From Pleurodeles waltl (taxonomy: Eukaryota > Chordata > Amphibia > Caudata > Salamandridae): a stretch of DNA of 64,000 bases. Positions within the stretch are counted from its first letter, which is position 1. Each line of letters opens with the position of its first letter. The translations under genes were made by a program, and so were the position numbers. The notes under the pieces are model-generated. The model was not told where the DNA came from and ran no database searches. It was given only the letters and a program-made list of their open reading frames with translations. Shown here one piece after another: positions 32,046 to 43,470 of this stretch. The DNA is taken from assembly GCF_031143425.1 (NCBI RefSeq), contig NC_090445.1, positions 1,578,308,049 through 1,578,372,048 on the forward strand, read 5' to 3'.

Positions 32046-35000
32046 TAAAAGACCAAAGGTTACAGAGACATTATAGTTAAACTTACATTTTAAACGTACA
32101 AAACCATAGAAATTCACCTGTTGCAGTTAGTTATCTCAAGTAACTATAACTGGGTTTCAACTTTAGTTGTTGAGATTGTTTGCCACAGATGTCCTGGGAT
32201 TCATCCTTCTGTACACCTCTTTTCATGCAAGACTGTAAGGGTGGTGAGGACTAGCAGCCAAATCCTTCTCTGGCCGATAGTGTGGGGTACATGAGCTCAG
32301 AACTCACCAGCAAACCAATGAACACAAAGTGTTGCCCAGTCCTGTGATAGTCTTTTTAGAAAAAAAATACTTTATTCACACAGTGTTGCTAAATACTGCA
32401 TTCAAAGGTGGTTCATTGCTGGGTCATATATGCATTATGGGGTTCAAGGAAATGCAGATATCCCTATGAAGCCAACTTGCTTCACCCCATCTTTCTTATG
32501 TGATGCAGACAAAGATGTAGTTAAAGGAAAAGGCTAGTCATAGGGGCACATCACTAGTGATTACCACAAACATCAGCCTATAGGTAAGTTCAATTATCTT
32601 TTGGCCCAACAAGTCTGTCCCGGCAAAGGTTAGTGTTAGTAGCACATTTGCCTCTTCACACATTTAGTCACAGTGTCTCACTTCAGACAAATTGCTAAGC
32701 TACCAATGAGTCCCACGTATGTGCCGATGTGATCAGCATCTTTGCAGCTTTGAACTTCAACGCCAATGCATGAGACCACAGATGGCAGTCTAGCCCCATT
32801 TAAGATCACAGTCGCCGAGGCACACTCAGCGGGCTTGTCATCGTCTTGACATTTGGGCCTACACAGATGGGTATCTATCCTAAAAAAAAGGTGGCCTTGG
32901 GCCCAGTGCACGTGGACATTCATCTTCAGCAGTGACAACCTTGAAAACCTGTGCAGTTAGGCATGCTTCGTTGGCAGTTTCAGACCTGAAGGCCGATGCA
33001 GGCAGGAGTTTCTTTGACATTTGTGGCCCTGGACGCTGATGCATCAGCTCCTGTCATGTGGCCATCTCGGGTTGCCGTAGCAGCACAAGGCCATTGGGAT
33101 TGATGGGTTACATGGCAACAACTTGGTGAATTCTTCTTTAAATAGCTCACAGTAGGAGCTGCAACAGGAGATTGAGGAAACTGTAGACTTTCGGTCAGGA
33201 TGGTTTCCATTCCCTCTCTGACTTTACCTACTTCTGTATGCTAGACACCCTGGGAACATGCTGGGCATCAACTACTAGACAATCTAACCTCCAGCAGGGA
33301 CAGGGACATTTCTTCCCTCTTTGAGCAGGCAGCCTTCTAGGCGCTTAGACCTTCTCCAACAAGCTGCAGACCTCAGTTGATATCCACTCACCTTTGGGAG
33401 AATGGCTGTCATGCAAACATTAGACCTGTTCACACAGGGGTCTGCCAAGTACTACAGAGATCACTCACTTTCTTGGTCATGAAGAACTTGGGACTGGAAC
33501 AAAATGATGTAGTTTGTACCCCACTTGTATACACATTTCTCAGACAGTGGATACAAATCCACTGTCTTAGTCTTCAGAGCTGATTTCAAATGCCATTTCT
33601 ATGCTCTCAAGACAGCCTTTGTGCAAAATGGTGTTTATCACAGCAGGTAGCAATGGGCTGCTTTCAAACAGGAGTATCCACAATCTAGGCATAATGAAGT
33701 GTGAGTTCTCTGCATCTGGCTGTCATCACCTTCCTAACACAGCAGCCAGAAACAGGCAGAATCTGCAGTCCCAACCCTCATTGCACCATTTATCAAATTA
33801 CAGTGCTCAGGAAGAACTAATGAGCAGCCTTTTTCTAACAGTGCCTCATAGAATATCTAAACATAACCCTGTCTCCATTATCTCAGTGTCTGTATGTACA
33901 CCCTCGAGCCACATTAATGCAGGTAGCACACTTCCTCTGTCTGTAGAAGCTAACCTCATCCTCCATCTTCTCCCATGCTAAACAAGGAGCATCGTAAAGG
34001 ACTCCCTCTGACCCCCCAGTACTCAAACTCCTACATACAGAGCCCTACTACCATACATGTGCTGCACATGTGCTGCATATACATACAGAATGTCAGTATA
34101 ACGTTATGGATCTCACCTAACAGGAGCCCGAGCTCTCACCGACAGAGAAAGTCCAATCACACTATATATTCACAAAATACAATATGTTGCAGCCACTACT
34201 TTATGTGATGTACCAGAGCAAGGACAAAAACCCATTGCCTAATATGAGTGCATGCTTGGAGAACCCCATCAGGTTACAGGACATGCTCTGGACCACACAT
34301 TGGCAGGGATAGGCCTAGATTAGCATGATTCCAGGGCCAAAACAGGTCAGGTTACCAATTTAACATGTAGCCAGACACTCAGGGCAGGGTTACATGCATG
34401 TTTACCCTGCAAGGGCCATTCCTGTGCCAACACTATGTGTCTCCCATCTCGTACTTCTCTTTATGAATAACAAGCTTTTGGTAATTAGTTTCCTTTGTTC
34501 CTCACCACATTGGTCAGCGAGAGGTTGGTGGTTCCCTTTCATTTGTAGTGCATTATACAGCAGCCTTTCTTCCATCCAACATACAGGCATAACAACAAAT
34601 ACAACTTTCATTTAAAGTAGTGCAGACCTACTGGCTCTGCCAGTGATGGCTACCTTATGTTGAAGATGTTAGTTTGGATGAACATAATTGCACGGTGAGT
34701 TATTTAAAAAAGTAAAGAAATCACACCGCATTGAGAGCTGCAATTAGAAGACCAAGTTTTGGGGTGGGGGGGGGAGGTAGGGAATCGAGAAAGGAAATTG
34801 ACTTGCAAATTAAATAATTAGTGTAGAAAAATAGAATACTTTTGATGAAAAGGGTCTATACCAGGTGAAACAGATGGGGAATGGCAGATACGTATAACAA
34901 ATGTTTGAGATCTGAATGAAAATGGTTGGAAAAGACATAAACGTAATACATGGATGTAAAATATTCACTAAACAGAACGCATCGATGACCACAGGATGGA

Positions 35001-35247
35001 GAAAGGAAGGGGGGGGGGGCGTTTCATGTGCTAACTTAAACACAGAAAATCTTTGAGAGGGAGGGCACAAGCATTTTGGTAACTTTGTAGAACGAGTTAA
35101 ATAGACATTCGTCTGTCAGGATTTTAGAAGCAGCCATGCTTATATTTTCGCCAATCGTGACTGTGACAATGTCCAGCTCTTACATTTCTGAATGTTTGCT
35201 GTGGTGTTTCTTTCCTCCTCTAAACAATTTCTCATCCTTTGTTGCAG
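32046..35247. other. No recognised genes in the last 3.2 kb of intron 2
   Basis: Open frames such as 33601-33981 show no recognisable domain. G-runs occur near 34760-34780 and 35005-35020. No element boundaries were found. Confidence 0.4.
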
Positions 35248-35325
35248 GAAAGGAAGTGGCTGATTCCTGGTACAACGAGATCGTGAAGTATAACTTTAGC
35301 ACCCCTGGGTTCCAAAATGGAGCTG
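35248..35325 (+). CDS. GLIPR2-like: CAP-domain protein, GLIPR2/GAPR-1-like, exon 3
   Basis: Acceptor TTTGTTGCAG (to 35247) and donor GCTG|GTGAGT (35326) bound 78 coding bases that enter and leave in phase 1. The peptide KEVADSWYNEIVKYNFSTPG is strongly similar to the family segment in which WYxEI supplies the second tetrad Glu; that Glu (WYNEI) is kept. It joins exon 2 through a split Gly codon and exon 4 through another split Gly codon, reproducing the uninterrupted CAP fold. The donor is a perfect consensus. Confidence 0.9.
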
Positions 35326-35418
35326 GTGAGTGCACAAGGCAGTGTAGTAAGGAGGGGCTGAGCGGGGGCTGGCTTGTACAATGCCGTGAGGGAAACTCGC
35401 TTCACAACATCATGGTGG

Positions 35419-36038
35419 TCATTCTGACCCTGGCGGTCTTTGACCGCCAGGGCAGAGGACCGCGGGAGCACCGCCGACAGGCCGGCGGTGCTCCAATGGG
35501 GATTCCGACCGCGGCGGTAAAGCCGCGGTCGGACCGGCACCACTGGCGGGGTCCCGCCAGTGTACCGCGGCCCCATTGAATCCTCCGCGGCGGCGCAGCT
35601 TGCTGCACCGCCGCGGGGATTCCGACCCCCCCTACCGCCATCCAGATCCCGGCGGTCGGACCGCCGAGATCCGGATGGCGGTAGGGGGGGTCGCGGGGCC
35701 CCTGGGGGCCCCTGCAGTGCCCATGCCACTGGCATGGGCATTGCAGGGGCCCCCATAAGAGGGCCCCTACATGTATTTCACTGTCTGCAGTGCAGACAGT
35801 GAAATACGCGACGGGTGCAACTGCACCCGTCGCACAGCTTCCACTCCGCCGGCTCGATTCCGAGCCGGCTTCATCGTGGAAGCCTCTTTCCCGCTGGGCT
35901 GGCTGGCGGTCTGAAGGCGACTGCCCGCCAGCCCAGCGGGAAAGTCAGAATTACCGCCGCGGTCTTTCGACCGCGGAACGGTAACCTGACGGCGGGACTT
36001 TGGCGGGCGGCCTCCGCCGCCCGCCAAGGTCAGAATGA
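35419..36038. mobile_element. GC-rich element built of about thirteen consecutive hairpins
   Basis: The ends TCATTCTGACCCTGGCGG and CCGCCAAGGTCAGAATGA are inverted with one mismatch. Between them almost every base belongs to one of about thirteen successive stem-loops, each with its own sequence. Examples are CCCTGGCGGTC/GACCGCCAGGG (35428-35452); TCCGACCGCGGC/GCCGCGGTCGGA; CACTGGCGGG/CCCGCCAGTG; GTATTTCACTGTCTGCA/TGCAGACAGTGAAATAC; GCGACGGGTGC/GCACCCGTCGC; GCCGGCTCG/CGAGCCGGC; CCGCGGTC/GACCGCGG; and TTGGCGGGCGGC/GCCGCCCGCCAA at the end. It is far more GC-rich than its surroundings and encodes no recognisable protein. I infer a non-autonomous fold-back or MITE-like element. The class is unknown. 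Confidence 0.85.
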
Positions 36039-36639
36039 GGGCCTATGTCTTTAAAGGGGTTTGGATCAGATCTGCAGCAAAATTACTTCAATTAGGACAT
36101 TATGAAGGTGGGACCTTAGTAGGTTAAATTATATAGCAAATTAATACTAAACAACGGAAGCGAGCAGATGGGATACCTCAAAGCTGCAGCGTGGACAGAT
36201 ATGGGGTACTATGTAAAATGCACTACTTTACTGGGGGTAACCGCGGCTCATGGTCAGAGGCAGCCAGTCATTCAGTGTCGCAGTGGGAACAGGAGGTTCC
36301 AGTCTGGCTTGAATCCTTGAGATCTACTGGAACAGTAAAAGAGAGGCGTTAGTAATCTGCAACACTAATCTGTGGGTAGTGATAGGCTGTCTAAGATTCA
36401 CTGTAGAGGAGTCCAAAGGCAATTTATTTACATAAAAAAATCCCTAAGGGTGGTCCAAAGTTGAATGACAGGGTTTAATAGCCACTGAGGCGATTGGTCT
36501 TCTCCTAATGACCTCAAAGAGAGATATCAACATAGGAAGGCTGCATAAAAAGATGAGGAATATGCAGATGTGTAGGGAGAGTTAAGACACATGGAAACAA
36601 TTTCAGGGTGCATTACCTGTGAGGTTGTGTCGCAGGTGC
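36039..36639. other. No recognised content
   Basis: Unassigned intron 3 sequence. Confidence 0.4.
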
Positions 36640-36930
36640 TGCGCCCATGTCAACAGACCACACTTGAGGTATTGAGTCAATTTCAGGGTTCGTGTGTGGT
36701 AAGGTGTCCAGTTCCAGAGATAACGTCCAGGTTATAGTTTTCTGACTTGGGGAAAATATCTGGACTGTTGTATCCACTTCTGGAGACTACATTTGGAATT
36801 GTCTGTCCGTTTCTTGAGGCAATATCTAAAGTATTGTGTCTGGTTCTGGATGCCTCATCTGGAGTACCGTATCTATTTTTAGAGGAACACATCCGAGTAT
36901 TGTTGTCCATTCGTAGTTTTCGAATGGTGG
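36640..36930 (+). repeat. Degenerate minisatellite of about 34 bp
   Basis: About eight units of the form TATCTGGAGTATTGTGTCCA-TTTCTGGAGGCA recur every 32-36 bases. The - strand open frame 36683-36910 is a translation of this repeat and not a gene. Confidence 0.65.
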
Positions 36931-37626
36931 TTTATTGCTTATTAGGGAGAGTTGTTTGGAGTGTTATCCAATTTAAGAGGCTTTACCTTGAAACTGCTAT
37001 GCACAGACTCGATGCAGATGACCAAAATGGTGTGTTTTAAAGTAGCCCTTGGAAGAAGAGGATCTCAAGTCTGTAAACACATATACATTGACAGAAAGGA
37101 GGATGTGGAAATAATAGACATAATTCTATTAGGTGGTAAATATAAGGTGAAGCTTTAATTATCAGATTATCAGAAGACTACTTTAACCAGATACAGTGGA
37201 TGCCATAGCCTCCAATGGAACTGAGAGGGGCAAAAATGGTAAATTAATCCAGAGGGAATTACAGAAGATACCAGGACTCTGGATCACGTATTGTTTTTGG
37301 TGTCATTAATAAGTAGGCTGAGCCTGCCACCCAATTTGCTTTTGCCACACGTTTTGTGTTTGTGTTTTCCTGTTCACATTGCTAAGAGATGGCGAGCGTG
37401 TTTAAAGACCTGCTAAAAGGATCATCCGGTTGGCTGGTAAAGGTTTATTGTTGGCATTTAGTTTAGCTCCTCACAATAAGGATGGCATGCTAGATTGTGC
37501 AAGCCTTTCACCTTCATTACGTTATATTGAATGTTACCTCTATAAATAGAGATGAAATCCCTAACTTTAATCTCACAGAAATCCTCCCACATTAGCTGGG
37601 CCTGGTATGACATTCTCAATACTGAA
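36931..37626. other. No recognised content
   Basis: Unassigned intron 3 sequence between a minisatellite and a MITE. Confidence 0.4.
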
Positions 37627-37776
37627 GGCCTGATTTAGAGTTTTGCAGATGGGGTTACTTCATCACAAATGTGACAGATATCCCATCTGCTGTATTACGA
37701 TTCTGTTATATCCTATGGAAATCGTAATACTGTGGACGGGATATAGTAACCCATCCGCCAAACTCTAAATCAGGCC
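37627..37776. mobile_element. Palindromic MITE with GGCCTGATTTAGAGTTT termini
   Basis: A 150-bp element with 17-bp perfect inverted ends. An inner symmetrical section (ATTACGATTCTGTTATATCC, mirrored by GGAAATCGTAATAC) makes most of it a single long hairpin. It is related to the element at 8676-8838. Confidence 0.85.
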
Positions 37777-38964
37777 CTGAGTCTCATATCAGTAAGAAGA
37801 TTTGCAGTCAGTAGGAGCTTACAAGGGGATACGATGAGATCTCAAACCAATCAGGGCAAAGACCAGTTCATCAAGTGGGCCCAGTGTTCTCAAATTAGGA
37901 AAATATGCAAAGCGGCATAGACATCCTGGTGGCAGTAATAGGGAGTTGCAGTCTTACGACTATCCTATCCTGTTGTATGATAAGAATCAACTTCTTTAAC
38001 ATTGACTTACGAAAGTGCTACATCCACCGCATTCCCCCACCCCACATGGTGTAAGTAAGTACACATCTACTTACATAGATTTACTTTGCAAAGTAGAGGT
38101 TATGTTGTTGTAGTGAAGGCAATATTTTTTTAATGCGCATGTGATGTAGAAGTAGTATACATGCAGTAACAAAGTTTGCAGAATTCAGATTTCTGCCCTT
38201 TCTTTGTGCTTAGAACTAATCGGCACAAAATAACCGTGAACTATGATAAAATAGAGGTAAGCTGTAAGTTTTTGCTTGTCATTTGATATGTTGACAGCTC
38301 ATTTTTCACAAAAAATATTCCTATATAAACAACTCACTTAAATATATTATTTATTTTGTTGTAGGTTTATGATCTAGCTAATAACTAGCTCAGTGGAGCA
38401 ATGGAATGCGTTTCAGAGAACAGTTTTATTGTAGCAAAAACACGAAACAGATGCTATGTGTTTGGGGGTCATATAGTCAAGACTAGGCAACAGACCAGGA
38501 CGTGATGGGACAGGAAGGATGTGAACATGTAATCGAAATAATGCTACACATAACTTTGCAGTCTTATTATTGTGCCACATATTTACATTGCACAATTTCA
38601 CACATTGACGGTTTTCTCCACATAATATTGTTTGCGTAGAATCACCCATACTTTTGGATCAGTGCCAGATCAGGAGTCAAACCCTGGTGTCAAAGTCAAC
38701 AACCATTCCCCTAGGCCACAATTTCTCCCATTTCACATGTAGACACAAGATAAATTAGGGATTGTGATGGTGGTGGATATAGATCTAATTTATGGTAAAG
38801 CACAGATTTAGGTTATGCTTCGTGTAAGTCTGCCTCATCTGTTTCATTGAGAACATTTTTATTCAAGATAAATGTCCATATTTTTATATGTTTTCACTTG
38901 TAAAATATATTATTTAACTTTAGTGAAAATTGACCATCATGTGATGGTATCCCTCTTGTCACAG
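37777..38964. other. No recognised content
   Basis: AT-leaning end of intron 3, ending in the acceptor at 38961-38964. Confidence 0.4.
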
Positions 38965-39125
38965 GTAACTTCACCCAGATGGTCTGGAAGTCCTCAACAC
39001 AGGCAGGATTCGGAGTGGGGACCGACGGCCGGGGAATGTACATAGTTGTTGGATTCTATGACCCTCCTGGAAACATTTCAAACCAGGGTTATTTTGAAGA
39101 CAATGTCCTTCCCAAAAGGAAGTAA
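38965..39125 (+). CDS. GLIPR2-like: CAP-domain protein, GLIPR2/GAPR-1-like, terminal coding exon
   Basis: Begins after CTTGTCACAG and ends at TAA (39123-39125), entering in phase 1 and giving 53 codons after the split Gly. GNFTQMVWKSSTQAGFGVG is the CAP1 signature, in which the tetrad His (G-H-F-T in most members) is Asn. YIVVGFYDPPGN follows (the core strand and CAP2-like region), then YFEDNVLPKRK, matching the FFEENVLP ending of GLIPR2. No C-terminal extension or membrane segment is present. The frame and splice sites are intact, so the gene appears functional. It could be GLIPR2 itself or a close paralogue; the His losses favour a diverged paralogue. Confidence 0.9.
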
Positions 39126-40157
39126 CCGAAGATGACAACAGATGAGGATAAGCAGCTGGCAGCAAAATGGTGTATTTGTGGGGAATAGCGTTACAGCTTG
39201 ACTGTCGTAGAACGCTTTGTTACTTTGTCAGCAGTCTTCTGAAGGCAAAGAGACCTTTGTAGCACTTCAGATTTATAAACTCCATATTTTATTTTCAAGT
39301 TATTATTTCTTCAGAAACCTCTTCTCTGTTCAACTGCTGTTCTAGCTGCTACCCTTGGAGCTTCCACTTTGGCCAAACACTCCAACCTAACTAATCCACC
39401 CTGCTCTGATTGGTCCATATTGCTGTATGACATTAGAAGTTAAAATGTGACCACAGGATGGGCATCATGGCCCTATTTAGTTTGGTCGATGTCTTCTATC
39501 GCCCTTGAGAATGCTGGCATATTTGCAGGTTTGATTTTATGATTTGTGTGTTCAAAAAGGTCTTCTAATCTCACAAATTGAAGAGCAGTATCTTGCATGG
39601 TTGAGTTACAGCCGCAGTGACTTACTGGAAGTGTGGAAAAAGGGGAGAAACTAAGAGTCATCGCAAGGATAGTAACATAACACAGTTTTTGTGTTTTGGA
39701 TTAAAGGGAATTCCAGTGTGAGGAAAATGTTCCCTTATTGGAAACAGCTGTGGTCGTGCCCTGGGCATTGCTCCGACACCTATGTTACTACGTCAACATT
39801 GTTTGCTGAATGTGGGACTTGTCAATAGCAGAAAGCAGCTTCACCTTCAGTCTTGTGGTTGGACCACTGCATGACCTTCCCCTGCCACCTGGAGCACTCC
39901 ATGCCACAAGGACCACAACATGCTCCCAGGTTGACTCCATGCCACCTGAGCACTCCTAGTGACCGTGATCTCTCTTAGCCTGCACGACCTTCTGATGTAT
40001 GCATGTGGGTTTTCTGTAGCCTTGCACTTGCATTCTTGCATGGCAGTGGGAATCAGAGAGAGGTGCCATCCCAGTTACAAGTATTGAGAAAGGAACTTGC
40101 TCAACGCAGGGATGCTTAGTCTCTGAGACTAGGAGGGCCTTTTCAAATAAGGCATTC
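39126..40157 (+). other. Likely 3' untranslated region and downstream flank of the CAP gene
   Basis: Follows the stop codon directly. No canonical AATAAA was seen in the first few hundred bases, so the transcript end cannot be placed. No other structure was recognised. Confidence 0.35.
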
Positions 40158-40575
40158 TGGCCAATCTTCTGCCTTTTTGCAGGTATTGTTTATGTTGTCG
40201 GCAGAAGATGTTGTTCTACCACTTCCTCTTTCTCTGCTATTACAGGAAAGATAAGCAATTAACCTTTTTTTCTTTGCTCTCACAGAGGTAATTTTAAATT
40301 TTGCAGATTATTTTAAGGATAGGCTTATTTTGCCTGAGCAGAGTGTGGAGCACCGGGGGTCGGGTCTGGCCATTTGTGCTGCCTGGTTGCAGACATTGTG
40401 TATGTTGCCGGCAGAAGATATTGTGGTATCACTTCCTCTTTCTCTGCTATTACAGGAAAGATAAGCAATTAACCTTTTATTCTTAGCTCTCCCAGAGGTT
40501 ATTTTAAATTTTGCAGATTATTTTATTGATAGGTGCATTTTACCTGAGCAGAATGTGGAACATTGGAGGTCGAAT
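40158..40575 (+). repeat. Two-copy tandem duplication with 210-bp period
   Basis: CACTTCCTCTTTCTCTGCTA at 40220 recurs at 40430, and similarity continues through ACAGGAAAGATAAGCAATTA and AATTTTGCAGATTATTTTA. The copies differ at scattered sites. They show no coding potential. Confidence 0.85.
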
Positions 40576-42889
40576 GTAAAGGGGTAGTGCTCTGAAGCAC
40601 CGGGCCTCAACTTGGCTGTTTTTGGGGAGCAGCCTTTCGGCCTCCTCTTCACAGTCTTGGTCTTCTTCCTGCTCCATGAGGGAACATGAGTGAATGTGAG
40701 CTGTGAGAAAACCACTGAGACCTTCTTTTTTTAGATACAGAATACATTAGGAGATGTAGGGAACCACCTTCCAAAGTGGAATTGTGAAACAATAGTACGG
40801 ACCAAGAACACCTATAAGGACATACACCCTGTAGAAGTTAAGAAATAAGTAATATCGAGTACCAGGTAAGGGCTTATTAAAGGCAGACACAAATATTAAA
40901 TAGCAGTTTCCAAGAAAGTAAAGGCAGACACGCTGAAAAACCATAAGAGATTATCAAAAACAGTTGACGATAAAAGAAGGCTCAAGAAGCACCCACAGTG
41001 CCATCTGACGATCTCAGCAAAATACGACATATTGAAGACCCAGAGTTTGATGTCTAGGAATTTTAAGGGGAGATACCCTTAAAAATATTTAGAAAAATAT
41101 TGTAAGAGAGTGTTCTACACTGCTGTGACAGATTCTTTGGAAAGAGCCTTTTCAGGAGCCAAGGGTTCTATGGCCATCGGTCTCTGGGTTAGCACCCACC
41201 AAGACCTAGTGTGCTGGATGGAGCAGACCCCGGCAAGGTTGGGCAGCTACCAGACTTTACTGACATCCTGCCTATTTCTAGATGGAGGAAGTGAGCTATT
41301 TTTAGGGAACCAAGGAAAGTCTTGCATATAATGATCAACTCCTGGGGATCTAGCATCCACTGAAGTGGGGCATCTGGTAGGAGATGCACAATTTGGAGAC
41401 AGCTTCATCAAAAGAATTGTCATTTCCATGGAGGTCTTCTCTGTGGACCCCAGAAATTTCAGCAAGATGCCTTTTATAATGGAAATGCATCACCCTTTAT
41501 ACCTTGAGATTGCACTTAGTACAAGGTTTTGAGTTAAAAGGATACCTGCAGGTTGATAATGTAGTTTCTTGTAACTGTTCATCTTTCTTTCCCACTAAGA
41601 TAGAGGGAGACTGGGGCACTTTCAACATAATTAGGGAAGATCACACAGGATCATTACGTCCTAAAAGCCACTTAATGACTCCTAGTATGATTTTATGGGA
41701 GCCTTTGTCAGGAGTCGTTCCTGCAACCTATAAGTTCCCTGATGAGAAATGAGAGATTGCTTTAGACATTAGAAAAGGCTGATTGTATGCCCAGTACATA
41801 TCTCTGGTAAACCATTTCTTGGGTGCTTGCAGTCACTTCAACATGGATAGAGCACACATTCTATGACCAGCTCAGATTGACCTAAAGATGCCTGCATGGA
41901 AGCAGTACCTATTTCCCTTCCATGAGATTCCTCCTCAATGAGTATGGAGCTCCCAGAAGTTTACATATCTTCAATTTTTTTCTTCTGCACTTTTATGTCT
42001 CACAAAACTCCTCAATCCTGCACTAAGCAACGTAAACAATGTAAAGCTTGCATAAAAAGCACAACAAAGTGTTAACACAGTAGAACTGGAATTAAGCAGA
42101 CTCAACAGAATAACCAGCGTTATACCAGACAGAAAAGATTTAAAGTCCCTGCAATCCAGCCCTAATGTTCAGCAAATATTGAATGCGTTCCATTAACTTG
42201 TGCTGCAGACGTGTGGTGCACTGGAGTACTCACTGTTGAACTGTGAGGCTCACGAAGGCCAGTTGGCCACTGGTTTTGCGTACCAATTGTTACCATAGCC
42301 CTATCAGTAATGTTTGCCCTTAGTCAAGCAAGTGAGCAGAGACTACTTTGCATGTTAATTTAAGGCAGGCCTACATCTGTGCAAATTGTAATTCAAATAT
42401 CCTTTCAATTTTGTAGTAGTTTAAAAAAACTATTACCACATTTCATTGTTCACTGTAAATATATATATTTTAGAATATTAAGGTTTTTGCTGGAAACCGT
42501 GATTGTATCAGACCTCTACTTCAAGGCTGCTGTGAGAGGCAGAGGATTATAATGCCAACAGACACGCCTTTCACAGATTTTTGTGCCAATACATGAGTAT
42601 AACTATTTTCTCCCACTTTCACCTTCTTAAGAGGACAACCATTGATTGGATACCTCGCTCGAAAGCCATTCTGTATTTACAATGATGCACCTATGGGTGC
42701 ATTACCCTGTAAATTAAAGGAGCTGACCTGTGTCATTGGTTACCACTTGTCCTGCTTCTTCTCTAAAGGATTGGATAATCTGTGGTGAGTAGCCTGCCTA
42801 CCATCATAAGGAAAAGATGCATTCTGTGGTGTATTCAATCTCACAACTCCACGTGCCTTCTATATTGGTGGTACTGCACTGTGGCAGGA
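40576..42889. other. No recognised genes
   Basis: About 2.3 kb downstream of the CAP gene. The open frame at 41110-41331 and others show no known motif. Confidence 0.4.
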
Positions 42890-43470
42890 TGAGGTGTGTT
42901 ACAGGTTTGTTGAGTGTTTTTGTAGTATGAATGGGATTAACTGTGGTGTAGGTTAAGTAAACCTTACAGCAGAATAGATGGGATCGGCTATCGTAAGGGC
43001 TAAATGAATGTCAGTGCAGTATGTAAAGTGATTGCCATGATAGCATTGTGAATCCCTATTAATTTAAGAATGTGGCATATAGAAATACTTTTAAAATAAC
43101 TGCATTTTTTCTAGATAGATATTACCACAGTGTGGATGATTTCAGCAGTGACACATATTAGATTAGGCTAGCAGTGGTATGGGTGGGATCAGCTGTGATA
43201 TTGACTAGATTGGTGTTTCCACTGTTATATGGGCTAGATTAGTATTACCAGGGTATGAATGAGGTAGACTGTGATTTAGCTAAATTAGTTACTGCAGTAT
43301 GAATTAGGTGGGCTCTGCTGTAGTTAAGTTAGCTTGAATACCGTAAGGGGAAGTTGGGCTGTCCTACTGGTTAGATTATTATTGTTGCAGTATGGACAAG
43401 GTGGACCAAGATACTGTCTTGATTCTGTGACTGCAAGATTGATGAGGTCCACCTTCATAGTGAGAGTATA
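42890..43470 (+). repeat. Degenerate minisatellite of about 46 bp
   Basis: Units built on TAGATTAGTATTACCACAGT followed by ATGGATGAGGTGGGCTGTGA recur every 44-47 bases, clearest from 43115 to 43420. Confidence 0.6.

Larger units (their letters stand above)
8503..35247 (+). other. Intron 2 of the CAP gene (about 26.7 kb)
   Basis: Bounded by GTAGGT at 8503 and TTGCAG at 35242-35247, both phase 1. It contains a full-length antisense L1, hAT-like elements, a deleted gypsy element and minisatellites, each listed separately. An intron this long in a gene encoding roughly 150 residues fits a giant genome. Confidence 0.7.
35326..38964 (+). other. Intron 3 of the CAP gene (about 3.6 kb)
   Basis: GTGAGT donor and CTTGTCACAG acceptor, phase 1. 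It holds the hairpin-array element 94 bases after the donor, a decayed minisatellite and a MITE. Confidence 0.85.

Noticed and set aside
33601..33981. 126-residue open frame in intron 2
   Set aside because: No known domain, composition like random translation, and it lies inside an intron without splice signals.
35232..35756. 174-residue open frame on the - strand and several on the + strand over the GC-rich block
   Set aside because: These frames come from high GC content and few stops in the hairpin array. They are Pro/Arg/Gly-rich in all frames and show no domain.
36683..36910. 75-residue open frame with repeated SRNGxxIPNV-like motifs
   Set aside because: Direct translation of the 34-bp minisatellite. 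The repeat is visible at DNA level and no start or promoter context supports it.
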